Of a DNA stretch of 64,000 nucleotides, positions 44,729 through 54,081 are shown piece by piece (position 1 is the first letter of the stretch; every line of letters starts with the position of its first letter). The notes under the pieces are model-generated. The model had not been told where the DNA came from, searched no databases, and was given only the letters and a program-made list of their open reading frames with translations. A program made the position numbers and the translations under genes. Source of the stretch: JAEINY01 sp942490535. GTDB taxonomy: Bacteria; Bacteroidota; Bacteroidia; Bacteroidales; Marinilabiliaceae. The DNA lies in the NCBI GenBank assembly GCA_942490535.1, contig CALNXQ010000005.1, forward strand, positions 1,550,001 to 1,614,000, in the 5' to 3' direction.

Positions 44729-45654
44729 GCGAAGTGCTCTTTTTTGATCTCTTTACGGATGAGTTTGGCAAACTCCACATTTGCCATGTGTCCTGGGCGA
44801 GTGGCAATAATCCGGCCTTTGATAGGCAATCCACATAGGGTTAAATCGCCTATGACATCTAATAATTTATGACGGGCAGGCTCGTTGGTGTGTACCAGGT
44901 CCACATTGTTCAGGATACCGGTTGGCTGCACTTCCACTCGTGGCTGATTGAACAAATCTGCCAGGTGATCCAATTCTTCCTGGGAAACTTCTTTATCAAT
45001 GATGATAATGGCGTTATCCAGATCGCCACCTTTAATCAGGTTATGTTTGAGCAGGGGTTCCAGTTCGTGTAAAAATACAAATGTGCGACATTCGCTAATC
45101 TCTGTCTCAAACTCGCTCAATGAATCTATGGTCGCATATTGATTGGCCAGCAGCAATGATTTGTTGAAAGATATTTTAACATCGGCGCTAAAATGATCGT
45201 CGGGTAAAGCAATGATCTGGATGCCTTTCTCCTTGTCTTCGAATACCATTTTTTCTCGCACTTCGAAATACTTGCGCTCGGCATCTTGTTCCTGAATACC
45301 AGCTTCGTGAATGGCCTTCACAAAGTATTTGGCACTTCCATCCAGGATGGGCGCTTCCGGACCGTCGATTTCCAGTAAGCAGTTATCTACACCCAGACCT
45401 CTTAAGGCGCCCAGGCAATGTTCGATGGTGCTGACTTTTGCATCGCCCTTCTGAAGAACCGTTCCCCTTTCGGTGAAAGACACATTGTCGGCTAAGGCCT
45501 CAATGATTGGCTGATCCTCCAGGTCAATACGCTTAAACTTAAAACCGTGGTTTTCAGGAGCAGGATTTAAAGTCAATGTGACTTCCACTCCAGTATGAAG
45601 GCCTGTTCCTTTTAATGAAACGGGCTTTTGAATTGTTGTTTGCTTTTCAACCAT
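44596..45654 (-). CDS. lpxC: UDP-3-O-acyl-N-acetylglucosamine deacetylase (N-terminal half of a broken LpxC-FabZ fusion)
   Basis: Zinc deacetylase, committed step of lipid A synthesis. Start MVEKQTTIQKP at 45654; an upstream ATG at 45669 is less likely. Zinc ligands in STIEHCLGAL and RHKLLDVIGD are intact; the substrate domain continues to GRIIATRPGHMANVEFA. After LIRKEIKK the frame departs from the fusion and gives 47 meaningless residues ending in TYKRLML, because one A is missing from a run of A at 44740-44745. With seven A the frame would run straight into FabZ as KKRALRVEAPKYDP. Confidence 0.9.
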   Translation of the reverse strand: MVEKQTTIQKPVSLKGTGLHTGVEVTLTLNPAPENHGFKFKRIDLEDQPIIEALADNVSFTERGTVLQKGDAKVSTIEHCLGALRGLGVDNCLLEIDGPEAPILDGSAKYFVKAIHEAGIQEQDAERKYFEVREKMVFEDKEKGIQIIALPDDHFSADVKISFNKSLLLANQYATIDSLSEFETEISECRTFVFLHELEPLLKHNLIKGGDLDNAIIIIDKEVSQEELDHLADLFNQPRVEVQPTGILNNVDLVHTNEPARHKLLDVIGDLTLCGLPIKGRIIATRPGHMANVEFAKLIRKEIKKEHFAWKHPNMIPPLNRYATSTKSDRCCRTAHHFCWLIKSSTYKRLML

Positions 45655-45698
45655 AATTCTTTGATTCAACAGGTATGCATCCCTGTCAACTAGCTTAT

Positions 45699-46730
45699 TT
45701 ATTTTAAACTATCGATTTCTTTTTGCAATTGATCAAGTTGAGTCTTCAACTCAGGTAATCTTCTGAAGATGACAGATGATTTATAAAATTGTTTGACATC
45801 AATAACCGGTGATCCCATCAACACTTGACCTTCTTTTTTTATACTGCCTCCCACACCGGCTTGGGCACCAATTTTAGTATTGTCGGCAATGGAGATGTGA
45901 CCGGCAATTCCTACCTGCCCCCCAAACATGCAGTTTTTACCAATTTTTGCCGACCCGGCTATCCCTGCCTGCGCGGCTAGTACCGTGTTTTCACCCACTT
46001 CTACGTTATGAGCTATCTGAATCAAGTTATCCAGTTTCGCCCCTTTGCGGATGATGGTAGACCCCATTGTTGCCCGATCCAAGGTGCAATTGGCTCCTAC
46101 TTCCACGTTATCCTCCAGAATTACATTTCCAATCTGAGCGATTTTTTTGTATTCATTGTTTTCATCGGGTGCAAATCCAAAGCCATCACTTCCAATTACT
46201 GCTCCGGCATGAACAATACAATTGTCGCCAATGCGGCAATGCTTGTAAATTTTGGCACCGGCATATATTATGGAGTTATCTCCTATTGAAACATTGTCGC
46301 CAACGAAGGCTTGAGGATATATTTGGACGTTATTGCCAATTTTTACGTTTTCACCAATGTAAGCGAATGCCCCCACATAAACAAAATCGCCCAATGTAGC
46401 CGATGAGTCCACAAAGGAAGGTTGTTCAATACCCGATTTTTTGGGTTGAGACTGTTCATACATTTCCAATAGCTGAGCCAAAGCCTTGTAGGCATCTGGT
46501 ACTCTAATTAATGTTGCTTTTACTTCTTGTTCTGCAACAAAAGAGTCGTTGATAATAACGACTTCGGCTTGGGTAGTGTATAAGTAATGGGTGTATTTAG
46601 GATTGGCAAGAAAGGTAAGTGTTTCGGGTTTACCTTCTTCTATTTTCGATACGTTGGTAATAACTGCGTCCTTATTTCCTTCTACTTTGCCGTTTATTAA
46701 TTCGGCAACTTGGCCAGCTGTAAATTTCAT
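45699..46730 (-). CDS. lpxD: UDP-3-O-acylglucosamine N-acyltransferase
   Basis: A 343-residue lipid A enzyme: N-terminal uridine-binding domain (1-100, FLANPKYTHYLY), then a left-handed beta-helix of hexapeptide repeats (GENVKIGNNVQIYPQAFVG ...), catalytic His in NLIQIAHNVEVGENTVL, and a C-terminal coil (LPELKTQLDQLQKEIDSL). It leads lpxC in the same operon with 45 bp between. Confidence 0.96.
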   Translation of the reverse strand: MKFTAGQVAELINGKVEGNKDAVITNVSKIEEGKPETLTFLANPKYTHYLYTTQAEVVIINDSFVAEQEVKATLIRVPDAYKALAQLLEMYEQSQPKKSGIEQPSFVDSSATLGDFVYVGAFAYIGENVKIGNNVQIYPQAFVGDNVSIGDNSIIYAGAKIYKHCRIGDNCIVHAGAVIGSDGFGFAPDENNEYKKIAQIGNVILEDNVEVGANCTLDRATMGSTIIRKGAKLDNLIQIAHNVEVGENTVLAAQAGIAGSAKIGKNCMFGGQVGIAGHISIADNTKIGAQAGVGGSIKKEGQVLMGSPVIDVKQFYKSSVIFRRLPELKTQLDQLQKEIDSLK

Positions 46731-47007
46731 CCGTTGTTTTTGTTTTCTGTCACCAGATATCTGTAAAAACTTATATCATTCTAGTAGCTTTTCCCTGTTG
46801 AACATTGTGTCAGCGTTTATTTGAGAATAGCTTCTGTCCGGCTTTTTTCAATTGCTATGAAAAAACTGTAAACAGCAATGTAAAGGCAATGATTAAAAAT
46901 CTGTGGTCTAATCAAATATGTTACAAAGCAGTTTTACAGGGTAAAAATTTGGTGCAAATCTAGTAAATAAATTTACTAAAAAAAACTCTCAAAGTCTTTG
47001 ATTTACC
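46731..47007 (-). promoter_or_regulatory. Intergenic region upstream of lpxD with a candidate -7 element
   Basis: AT-rich 277-bp gap between the HD gene and lpxD. On the minus strand TAGATTTG (46955-46962) fits TAnnTTTG; the nearest TTTG box is 27 nt upstream, too far. The lpx genes may thus have their own promoter besides read-through from the HD gene. No other feature was seen. Confidence 0.35.
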
Positions 47008-48249
47008 TTATTTAAGTGCTGATTTAGGGTAACATAGATAATGTTTTCGATCAGTTTTACCCAATATCGAAAGGTTAAACATGTCGGAAGCATCTGCAAT
47101 ATCTTTTAATTCGTTATTGTTGTATTGTATTTTAATGCGTTCGTCATTCATACTGTAGGCATTGTTTTCTATCGTATCCGTGAAAACGAAGTATTCATTC
47201 ACATCCTCCAGTGGTAGCTTGAGTTTATTTGCAACCAGGCGGCTTATTTTTTCAATCGCTACGGTTTCGAAGGGTTCCTTTTGAAGCTCTATTCGGTACA
47301 ACTTGCGGCTTAAAAAATCCTGGGATAATCTGGAAAGAATGGCATCATGGTGATAGGTCCATGTTTTTATAGCGCTCATAATATCATCGTCATCCAAGAG
47401 TGTAAAGTTGCGCAATACTTCCGGATTCGTTTTAAAATCAGTGTAGGTTAGTTTTTGATTGAGAAAAAAGCGGAGGTGAGGGGTCGAAAAGGGCTCATCT
47501 CCGGATAGGGAAATTTCTTTGGCGCGTTTCAAAATATTCACCAACATGCGTTCAGCTACAATAGCTGTTTTATGCAGATAGACTTGCCAATACATTAATC
47601 GGCGAGCCACAAGGAATTTTTCAATGGAATATATGCCTTTGGCTTCCACCACTAATTGGTCATCATTAACAGTAAGCATTTTAATGATCCGATCAGAGCC
47701 GATATTACCTTCTGATACGCCTGAGAAAAAACTGTCTCTTTTTAGATAGTCTAATCGATCCATGTCTAATTGACTGGAGACGAGCTGGTGTAGAAATTGT
47801 TTTGAATAGGTGTTGTTGAATATATCCAAGGCGGTATTTAAAGAGTGCTGGAATTCCTCATTCAAACGATTCATGATCAACTGTGAGATGGATTCATGAG
47901 GCACATTTTCGACCAGGCTGTTTTCAAGGACATGCGAGAAAGGTCCGTGGCCAATGTCATGTAAGAGAATGGCTGCATGAACCGCTTCTGACTCTTCTGG
48001 AGTGATGGACTGTCCTTTTGAACATATGGTGTCCACGGCAGATGTCATGAGATGCATGGTGCCCAAAGCATGCTGAAAACGGGTGTGCGTAGCACCTGGA
48101 TAAACCAGATGTGTTAATCCCAATTGGCGGATCCTTCGAAGTCTCTGGAAGTAGGGATGTTCAATAAGGTCGTAGAGGAGGTCAAAAGGAATTTTAATAA
48201 ATCCATAAACAGGATCATTTATTATTTTACGTTTGTTGCCGGTGTACAT
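47008..48249 (-). CDS. HD-domain phosphohydrolase (dGTPase-like)
   Basis: A 413-residue metal-dependent HD hydrolase related to dNTP triphosphohydrolases. The HD signature AAILLHDIGHGPFSHVLE (His and Asp ligands) and the preceding FQRLRRIRQLGLTHLVYPGATHTRFQHALG are intact, as is SQLDMDRLDYLKRDSF. Nucleotide or dNTP substrate is inferred. The upstream frame to 48312 is ignored; MYTGNKRKIINDP at 48249 is the family start. It is divergent from rimP and head of the lpx gene run. Confidence 0.9.
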   Translation of the reverse strand: MYTGNKRKIINDPVYGFIKIPFDLLYDLIEHPYFQRLRRIRQLGLTHLVYPGATHTRFQHALGTMHLMTSAVDTICSKGQSITPEESEAVHAAILLHDIGHGPFSHVLENSLVENVPHESISQLIMNRLNEEFQHSLNTALDIFNNTYSKQFLHQLVSSQLDMDRLDYLKRDSFFSGVSEGNIGSDRIIKMLTVNDDQLVVEAKGIYSIEKFLVARRLMYWQVYLHKTAIVAERMLVNILKRAKEISLSGDEPFSTPHLRFFLNQKLTYTDFKTNPEVLRNFTLLDDDDIMSAIKTWTYHHDAILSRLSQDFLSRKLYRIELQKEPFETVAIEKISRLVANKLKLPLEDVNEYFVFTDTIENNAYSMNDERIKIQYNNNELKDIADASDMFNLSILGKTDRKHYLCYPKSALK

Positions 48250-48405
48250 CAATAAGTCATTCAGATGATAAATACATGAGCAAGATACGGGATATGATGC
48301 AAAATTATACAACGAATGATCTGAAAAGGGAAAATAGGCGGATGAAAAAGTGAATTATGGGATTGAGTTTGACCGTTTCGTTTGATGAAAGCAAATGGAA
48401 CAAGG

Positions 48406-48437
48406 TTTGGAAATTATCTGATTTGTAGTTATCTTTG
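48406..48437 (+). promoter_or_regulatory. Promoter of rimP-nusA-infB
   Basis: TTTG (48406-48409), 20-nt spacer, TATCTTTG (48430-48437). One of the best promoter matches in the window. Confidence 0.82.
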
Positions 48438-48460
48438 CACCTGATTTACCGAGTTTAGGT

Positions 48461-48490
48461 ATAGGGGACGCGCATAGTCCCCTATTTTAT
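48461..48490 (+). promoter_or_regulatory. Leader hairpin before rimP, attenuator-like
   Basis: ATAGGGGAC (48461-48469) pairs perfectly with GTCCCCTAT (48477-48485) around a 7-nt loop, followed by a T-rich stretch and then, 19 nt later, the rimP ATG. It lies inside the transcribed leader, so it could act as an intrinsic attenuator. Because nusA is in this operon, autogenous control is a reasonable inference. Confidence 0.65.
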
Positions 48491-48504
48491 TAGTTGTGTT
48501 GTAT

Positions 48505-48969
48505 ATGATAAAAGCATCTCAAATAGAATCTATTATAACTGAAAAGCTGAACGAAGACGACATGTTTGTGGTCGAGATTTCAGTGCATCCAGGTAATAAG
48601 ATTGTGGTTGTTATTGACAGCGACAATGGTGTGCCGATCAGTTACTGCATCGAAATTAGTCGCTTAATTGATAGTAATTTTGATCGGGAAGTAGAAGATT
48701 TTGAGATGGAAGTGTCTTCTGCTGGTATTGGGCAGCCTTTTCGGGTGAAGCGTCAATACCTTAAAAATCTGGGACGCGAAGTAGAAGTATTGGCCAATAC
48801 AGGTATAAAAGTATCTGGTAAATTAGTTTCTGTTAACGATGACGATTTTGTTGTTGGAATAGAAGAAATGATTAAGCCTGAGGGGAAAAAGCGAAAAGAG
48901 CTGCAAATCCGACACGTAGGCTATAGATATGATGAAGTAAAACAGGTAAAAGATATTATCTCTTTCTAA
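48505..48969 (+). CDS. rimP: Ribosome maturation factor RimP
   Basis: A 154-residue assembly factor for the 30S subunit. N-terminal alpha/beta domain (VVEISVHPGNKIVVVIDSD), signature EVSSAGIGQPFRVKRQYLKNLGREVEV and a C-terminal SH3-like domain. The ATG at 48505 is chosen; the frame is open upstream only through GTG and TTG codons. Twelve bp separate it from nusA. Confidence 0.93.
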   Translation: MIKASQIESIITEKLNEDDMFVVEISVHPGNKIVVVIDSDNGVPISYCIEISRLIDSNFDREVEDFEMEVSSAGIGQPFRVKRQYLKNLGREVEVLANTGIKVSGKLVSVNDDDFVVGIEEMIKPEGKKRKELQIRHVGYRYDEVKQVKDIISF

Positions 48970-48981
48970 ATATTCCGGAGT

Positions 48982-50217
48982 ATGGAAAATATAAATCTGA
49001 TAGAAACCTTTTCGGAGTTTAAGGAACTCAAAAATATTGATCGTGCAACCATGATCAGTGTATTGGAAGATTCATTTCGCAGTGTATTGATTAAGCGATT
49101 TGGGACGGATGAAAATTTTGATGTCATTATCAATCTGGATAAAGGTGACTTTGAGATTTGGCGAAATCGTGAAGTTGTAGAAGATGCGGAGTTGGAGGAT
49201 GCCAATCTTCAGATTTCATTAACTGAAGCTAAGAAGATTGATCAGGATTACGAATTGGGTGAAGAAGTAACGGACGAAGTTAAGTTTCTTGATTTTGGAC
49301 GTCGTGCTATTCTGAGTCTTAGACAGAATTTGTCTGCCAGAATTTTGGAGCTGGAAAAAGATAGTATTTATCATAAATACAAGGGCCGCATTGGTGAAGT
49401 AGTAACGGGTGAAGTATACCAAATCTGGAAGCGCGAAATTCTTATTTTGGATGACGAGGAGAATGAATTGATTCTGCCCAAAACAGAGCAAATTCCATCT
49501 GATTTCTTCCGTAAAGGCGACACTGTGCGTGCCGTTGTTGTTCGGGTGGAAATTCGCAATAATAATCCGCTTATTATTTTATCCCGTACATCCCCTGTGT
49601 TCCTGGAACGGTTATTCGAGATGGAAGTGCCTGAGATTTTTGATGGGTTAATTACCATTAAGAAAATTGTGCGCGTACCGGGTGAAAGAGCCAAGGTGGC
49701 TGTGGAGTCCTACGATGAGCGCATCGATCCCGTAGGTGCTTGTGTGGGTATGAAAGGATCACGTATTCATGGCATTGTACGTGAATTACGCAATGAAAAT
49801 ATCGATGTAATAAATTATACAACTAATACGCAGCTCTTTATTCAAAGAGCACTTAATCCTGCTAAAATTTCCAATATTAAATTATTTGAAGAAGGAAAAA
49901 GAGCCGAAGTTTACCTGCGACCTGAGGAAGTTTCTTTGGCCATTGGGAAAGGCGGTTTGAATATTCGTTTGGCAGGACAGTTAACCGGTTACGAAATCGA
50001 TGTCTATCGTGAGATGGAAGAAGATGATGAAGATGTGAAATTGGATGAGTTCACGGATGAAATCGAAGCCTGGATACTGGATGAGCTAAAGGCAATTGGT
50101 TGTGATACAGCAAAATCTGTGTTGGATCTATCGGTTGAGGATCTGGTAAAACGGACGGACCTGGAAGAAGAAACCATCCGTGAAGTTAGGAATGTACTAG
50201 ATGCTGAATTTGAATAA
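48982..50217 (+). CDS. nusA: Transcription termination/antitermination factor NusA
   Basis: A 411-residue RNA-polymerase-associated factor: N-terminal domain (1-125), S1 domain (GEVVTGEVYQIWKREILI), two KH domains (GACVGMKGSRIHGIVREL; SLAIGKGGLNIRLAGQLTG), and an acidic linker with one short C-terminal helical repeat (LDLSVEDLVKRTDLEEETI). Typical length for Bacteroidota. Confidence 0.96.
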   Translation: MENINLIETFSEFKELKNIDRATMISVLEDSFRSVLIKRFGTDENFDVIINLDKGDFEIWRNREVVEDAELEDANLQISLTEAKKIDQDYELGEEVTDEVKFLDFGRRAILSLRQNLSARILELEKDSIYHKYKGRIGEVVTGEVYQIWKREILILDDEENELILPKTEQIPSDFFRKGDTVRAVVVRVEIRNNNPLIILSRTSPVFLERLFEMEVPEIFDGLITIKKIVRVPGERAKVAVESYDERIDPVGACVGMKGSRIHGIVRELRNENIDVINYTTNTQLFIQRALNPAKISNIKLFEEGKRAEVYLRPEEVSLAIGKGGLNIRLAGQLTGYEIDVYREMEEDDEDVKLDEFTDEIEAWILDELKAIGCDTAKSVLDLSVEDLVKRTDLEEETIREVRNVLDAEFE

Positions 50218-50287
50218 TTCACTTATATTTGCCCGGCAAAGAGGTGTACCCTAACCAAATAGAAACGAAAAAGAAGAGTCCTGTTAT

Positions 50288-53200
50288 ATGGCAGTTGGAA
50301 AAAGACTAAGTAAAGTAGCTCGTGAATTCAATGTAGGTATTTCTACGATTGTAGATTTTCTGCACAAGAAAGGGTTTGATGTTGAAACAAATCCAAACAC
50401 TAAAGTTACGGAAGATATGTACTCTGTTCTTGAAAAAGAGTACAAAAAGGATTCCGATGAAAAGAGAAAATCATCGGATAAACTTGCTCAATTGAAAGAA
50501 AAATCCAAAAAGGAATCCATTTCAATTGAAGACATTCGTTCAGATCTGACACCGGAAGCGGATCAGAGTGAAGAGCGAGAGAAACCAACTGCCCAAAAGG
50601 AAATATCGGTTGATAAAGAACCCAAAGTGGTGGGTAAGATTGATCTGGATGCTTTAAAGCCTAAGAAAAAAGAGGCGCCAAAGCAGGAAGAAAAGCCGGT
50701 AGCGCCAGTCAAGAAAGAAGCGCCAAAGGCTGAATCTCCAAAGGTAGAGGAAAAGCCCTCTGTGCCGGAAACACCCGTTCAAGAACTTTCTAAGCCTCAA
50801 GAGGAGAAGAAGAAGGAAGTAAAGCAACCTGAACATATTCCCACAAAAGTTGATCAGCTGGGGGAAGATTTAAAAGTGGTAGGGAAAATAGAATTGGATA
50901 AGAAGGTCAAAAAAGAAGAGAAGAAAGAGAAACCTTCCCGACCAGACAAACAGATCGCAGTGAAAAAAGATAGTAAGGACGCGCCAATGGCTGAAAAAGC
51001 TAGTAGTGCACCGGCAGAGACGAAAGCTTCATCGCCAGCTCCAAAACCAGAAAAAGTGGAGACGCCAGAGCCGCAAGCAGCACCAAAAGCTGAAGTTAGT
51101 GAAGCGGCTAAACCGGAAAATGAAATCTTCAAACCTACTCAGGTGAAGAAACTTTCCGGCCCGACTGTGATTGGGAAAATTGAATTGCCCAAAGAGCCCG
51201 TGAAGTCTTCTGAAAAAAAGGATGATAGCAAAAATGCGGCCAACAAAAAGCGGAAACGGAAACGTATCCGCAAGGAAAAAGAGAAGGTTAATATCAATGA
51301 TAAGCCACAAACGGCTCAGGCTGGAGGTGAAAATAAACCCAAAACCTTAGAGAAGAAAAAGCCAGGTGCACCTGTTCCGGCTTCCGCTAAACGAACGGCT
51401 CCTAAATTACGGAAGCGTCCGGCGCGGGCAGAAGTGAATGATGAGGATGTACAAAAGCAAATCAAAGATACTTTAGCACGTTTAACCTCCAAAGGTAAAA
51501 GCAAAGGTGCTAAACACCGTCGTGAAAAGCGTGAGGCCGTTAGTCAGCGTCAGCAGGCTGAACTGGATAAAATTGATCAGGAAAAAAGCGTTCTTAAGGT
51601 AACTGAATTCGTTACGGCGAATGAGTTGGCCAACATGATGTCAGTGCAAGTGAATCAGATTATTGCCACTTGTATGAGTCTGGGAATGTTTGTATCCATC
51701 AACCAGCGTTTGGATGCTGAAACATTAGCCTTGGTTGCTGAAGAGTTTGGATATACAATTGAATTTGTGAGTGCTGATGTGGTTGAGGCCATTCAGGAGG
51801 AAGAGGACAAAGAAGAAGACTTGGTGACCCGTCCACCTATTGTGACGGTGATGGGACACGTTGACCACGGTAAAACATCACTGCTGGATTACGTTCGGAA
51901 GGCGAATGTGATTTCCGGTGAGGCAGGGGGTATCACCCAGCACATTGGTGCTTATAGTATGAAACTCGAAGGTGGTCGTCAGATTACATTCCTGGATACA
52001 CCAGGTCACGAAGCGTTTACCGCAATGCGTGCACGAGGTGCTCAAGTAACCGATATTGCCATTATTATTATTGCCGCAGATGATAGTGTGATGCCGCAAA
52101 CTGTTGAAGCGATTAACCATGCTTCGGCCGCAGGTGTACCTATTGTATTTGCGATCAATAAAATTGATAAAGCAGGTGCGAATCCGGATCGAATCAGAGA
52201 AGCTTTGGCTAATATGAACTTCCTGGTTGAAGAATGGGGTGGTAAGTATCAGTGTCAGGAGATTTCCGCCAAGAATGGTGTGAATATCGAAGATTTATTA
52301 GAGAAAGTTTTGTTGGAAGCTGATATGTTAGAGCTGAAAGCAAATCCAAATAAACGTGCCGTAGGTAGTGTGATTGAATCGTCTCTTGATAAAGGACGTG
52401 GATATGTTACGACCATGTTGGTACAGTCCGGAAGTATGCGTGTTGGTGATATGTTGCTTTCAGGTTCTCACTATGGACACGTTAAAGCCATGTTCAACGA
52501 GCGTAATCAAAAGGTGGAGGTGGCCGGACCGTCTGAACCCGTATTGATTTTGGGTATGAACGGAGCTCCTCAGGCTGGAGAACGCTTTAATGTGATGGAA
52601 GATGAGCGCGAAGCGAAAGAAATTGCAACTAAGCGTGAGCAATTACAGCGTGAGCAAGGCATGCGTACCAAGAAACACATCACACTGGATGAGATTGGCC
52701 GTCGTATCGCCATTGGAAACTTCCAGGAATTGAATGTGATTGTGAAAGGTGATGTGGATGGATCGATCGAAGCACTTTCTGATTCGATGATTAAACTATC
52801 AACGGAAGAAATTCAGGTGAATGTGATTCATAAAGCCGTCGGTCAGATCTCTGAATCAGACATTATGTTGGCTGCTGCTTCAAACGCCATTGTGATTGGA
52901 TTCCAGGTGCGTCCATCACTGGCGGCTCGTAAAATTGCTGAGAAGGAAGAGATCGATATTCGACTTTACTCGATTATCTACGATGCCATCGAAGAGTTGA
53001 AATCAGCTATGGAAGGTATGTTATCGCCTGAAATAAAAGAAAATGTTGTGGCGACGATTGAAATTCGCGAAACCTTTAAAATTACCAAAGTGGGTACCAT
53101 TGCCGGTTGTATGGTGAAAGATGGTAAGGTGAAACGAAATAATAAGATACGTTTGATCCGCGATGGTATTGTGGTTCATACAGGTGAACTTGGATCGTTG

Positions 53201-53335
53201 AAACGATTCAAAGATGATGTGAAAGAAGTGGCCACCGGTTACGAATGTGGTTTGAACCTGGCTAAGTACGATGACATCAAAGTGGGCGATATTATTGAGG
53301 CCTATGAGGAAGTTGAAGTAAGCAGAAAATTGTAA
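50288..53335 (+). CDS. infB: Translation initiation factor IF-2
   Basis: A 1015-residue GTPase that places initiator tRNA on the 30S subunit. N-terminal IF2_N domain (LSKVAREFNVGISTIVDFL), a long Lys/Glu/Pro/Ala-rich linker (about 60-430), a basic patch KKRKRKRIRKEKEK, then the G domain with G1 GHVDHGKT at 523-530, G3 DTPGHEAF and G4 NKID, followed by domains II-IV. Third gene of the operon, 70 bp after nusA. Confidence 0.97.
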   Translation: MAVGKRLSKVAREFNVGISTIVDFLHKKGFDVETNPNTKVTEDMYSVLEKEYKKDSDEKRKSSDKLAQLKEKSKKESISIEDIRSDLTPEADQSEEREKPTAQKEISVDKEPKVVGKIDLDALKPKKKEAPKQEEKPVAPVKKEAPKAESPKVEEKPSVPETPVQELSKPQEEKKKEVKQPEHIPTKVDQLGEDLKVVGKIELDKKVKKEEKKEKPSRPDKQIAVKKDSKDAPMAEKASSAPAETKASSPAPKPEKVETPEPQAAPKAEVSEAAKPENEIFKPTQVKKLSGPTVIGKIELPKEPVKSSEKKDDSKNAANKKRKRKRIRKEKEKVNINDKPQTAQAGGENKPKTLEKKKPGAPVPASAKRTAPKLRKRPARAEVNDEDVQKQIKDTLARLTSKGKSKGAKHRREKREAVSQRQQAELDKIDQEKSVLKVTEFVTANELANMMSVQVNQIIATCMSLGMFVSINQRLDAETLALVAEEFGYTIEFVSADVVEAIQEEEDKEEDLVTRPPIVTVMGHVDHGKTSLLDYVRKANVISGEAGGITQHIGAYSMKLEGGRQITFLDTPGHEAFTAMRARGAQVTDIAIIIIAADDSVMPQTVEAINHASAAGVPIVFAINKIDKAGANPDRIREALANMNFLVEEWGGKYQCQEISAKNGVNIEDLLEKVLLEADMLELKANPNKRAVGSVIESSLDKGRGYVTTMLVQSGSMRVGDMLLSGSHYGHVKAMFNERNQKVEVAGPSEPVLILGMNGAPQAGERFNVMEDEREAKEIATKREQLQREQGMRTKKHITLDEIGRRIAIGNFQELNVIVKGDVDGSIEALSDSMIKLSTEEIQVNVIHKAVGQISESDIMLAAASNAIVIGFQVRPSLAARKIAEKEEIDIRLYSIIYDAIEELKSAMEGMLSPEIKENVVATIEIRETFKITKVGTIAGCMVKDGKVKRNNKIRLIRDGIVVHTGELGSLKRFKDDVKEVATGYECGLNLAKYDDIKVGDIIEAYEEVEVSRKL

Positions 53336-53352
53336 TACACAATTCATGATAC

Positions 53353-53387
53353 AAAAAAGGCCTTACGCATGTAAGGCCTTTTTTTGT
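53353..53387 (+). terminator. Terminator of the rimP-nusA-infB operon
   Basis: AAAAAAGGCCTTAC / GTAAGGCCTTTTTT perfect 14-bp stem with a 4-nt loop and T run. Confidence 0.95.
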
Positions 53388-53412
53388 GCTCAATTTTGAA
53401 GTTTATAGAATA

Positions 53413-53447
53413 AAAAAAAGCGATCTTAATTTTTAAGATCGCTTTTA
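53413..53447 (-). terminator. Terminator of gcvH
   Basis: AAAAGCGATCTTAA / TTAAGATCGCTTTT perfect 14-bp stem; the T run lies on the minus strand, 19 bp past gcvH. Confidence 0.92.
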
Positions 53448-53465
53448 ATATAAAATAAAAAGGAA

Positions 53466-53843
53466 TTATCCAATTGTTTCTTTGTACTGCTCTGCAGTTA
53501 GCAACTCATCCAATTCAGCCGTATCAGCAATCTGAATTTTGATCATCCAACCACCTTCATAAGGCTCTTTGTTAACCAAGTCAGGCTGACCTTCTAATTC
53601 AGCGTTTACTTCAATAACTTTACCGGAGATAGGCATGTACAGATCCGAAACTGTTTTAACAGCTTCAATAGTACCAAATACCTCTTCTTTGTCAAGTTCT
53701 TCGTCTTCAGTTTCAATTTCAACGAAAACGATGTCACCCAATTCTCCCTGGGCAAACTCAGTGATACCAACAGTTGCTATATCACCATCAATAAGGATCC
53801 ACTCGTGATCCTTAGTATACTTCAGATTTTCAGGTATGTTCAT
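53466..53843 (-). CDS. gcvH: Glycine cleavage system H protein
   Basis: A 125-residue lipoyl carrier of the glycine cleavage system. The lipoyl-lysine is K63 in GTIEAVKTVSDLYMPISG; YTKDHEWI at the N-terminus and NKEPYEGGWMIKI near the end are conserved. On the minus strand a TACATTTG element (53874-53881) may be its -7 box. It lies downstream of sprA but probably has its own promoter, since the gap is 238 bp. Confidence 0.96.
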   Translation of the reverse strand: MNIPENLKYTKDHEWILIDGDIATVGITEFAQGELGDIVFVEIETEDEELDKEEVFGTIEAVKTVSDLYMPISGKVIEVNAELEGQPDLVNKEPYEGGWMIKIQIADTAELDELLTAEQYKETIG

Positions 53844-54081
53844 GATAGCACGAAAATTTAATTATCTAATGACCAAATGTAAATAAATTCTGATAGATAA
53901 TCTATGATCTAAAACAAGTTGTTCCTTATTAGTTATCTTTATATTATTTGTAATGAGCAATTATTCAGTATGGTACGTGTATTGCGAGGAGTGTTTACCT
54001 AATAAAAATCATACTTTTAGAAGAAATTAATCTCCCGCGGCTTATTAATAGTATCTGTAGTGCTTAAAACCTTCTTTCTGA
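53844..54081. other. gcvH-sprA intergenic region
   Basis: AT-rich; holds only the candidate gcvH -7 element. I saw no hairpin terminator directly after sprA. Confidence 0.4.

Noticed and set aside
44740..44746. Programmed -1 frameshift at A AAA AAG in lpxC-fabZ
   Set aside because: The heptamer is present but out of phase with the lpxC codons, and no downstream stimulatory structure was recognised. Slippage on the A run remains open, but not the classical site.
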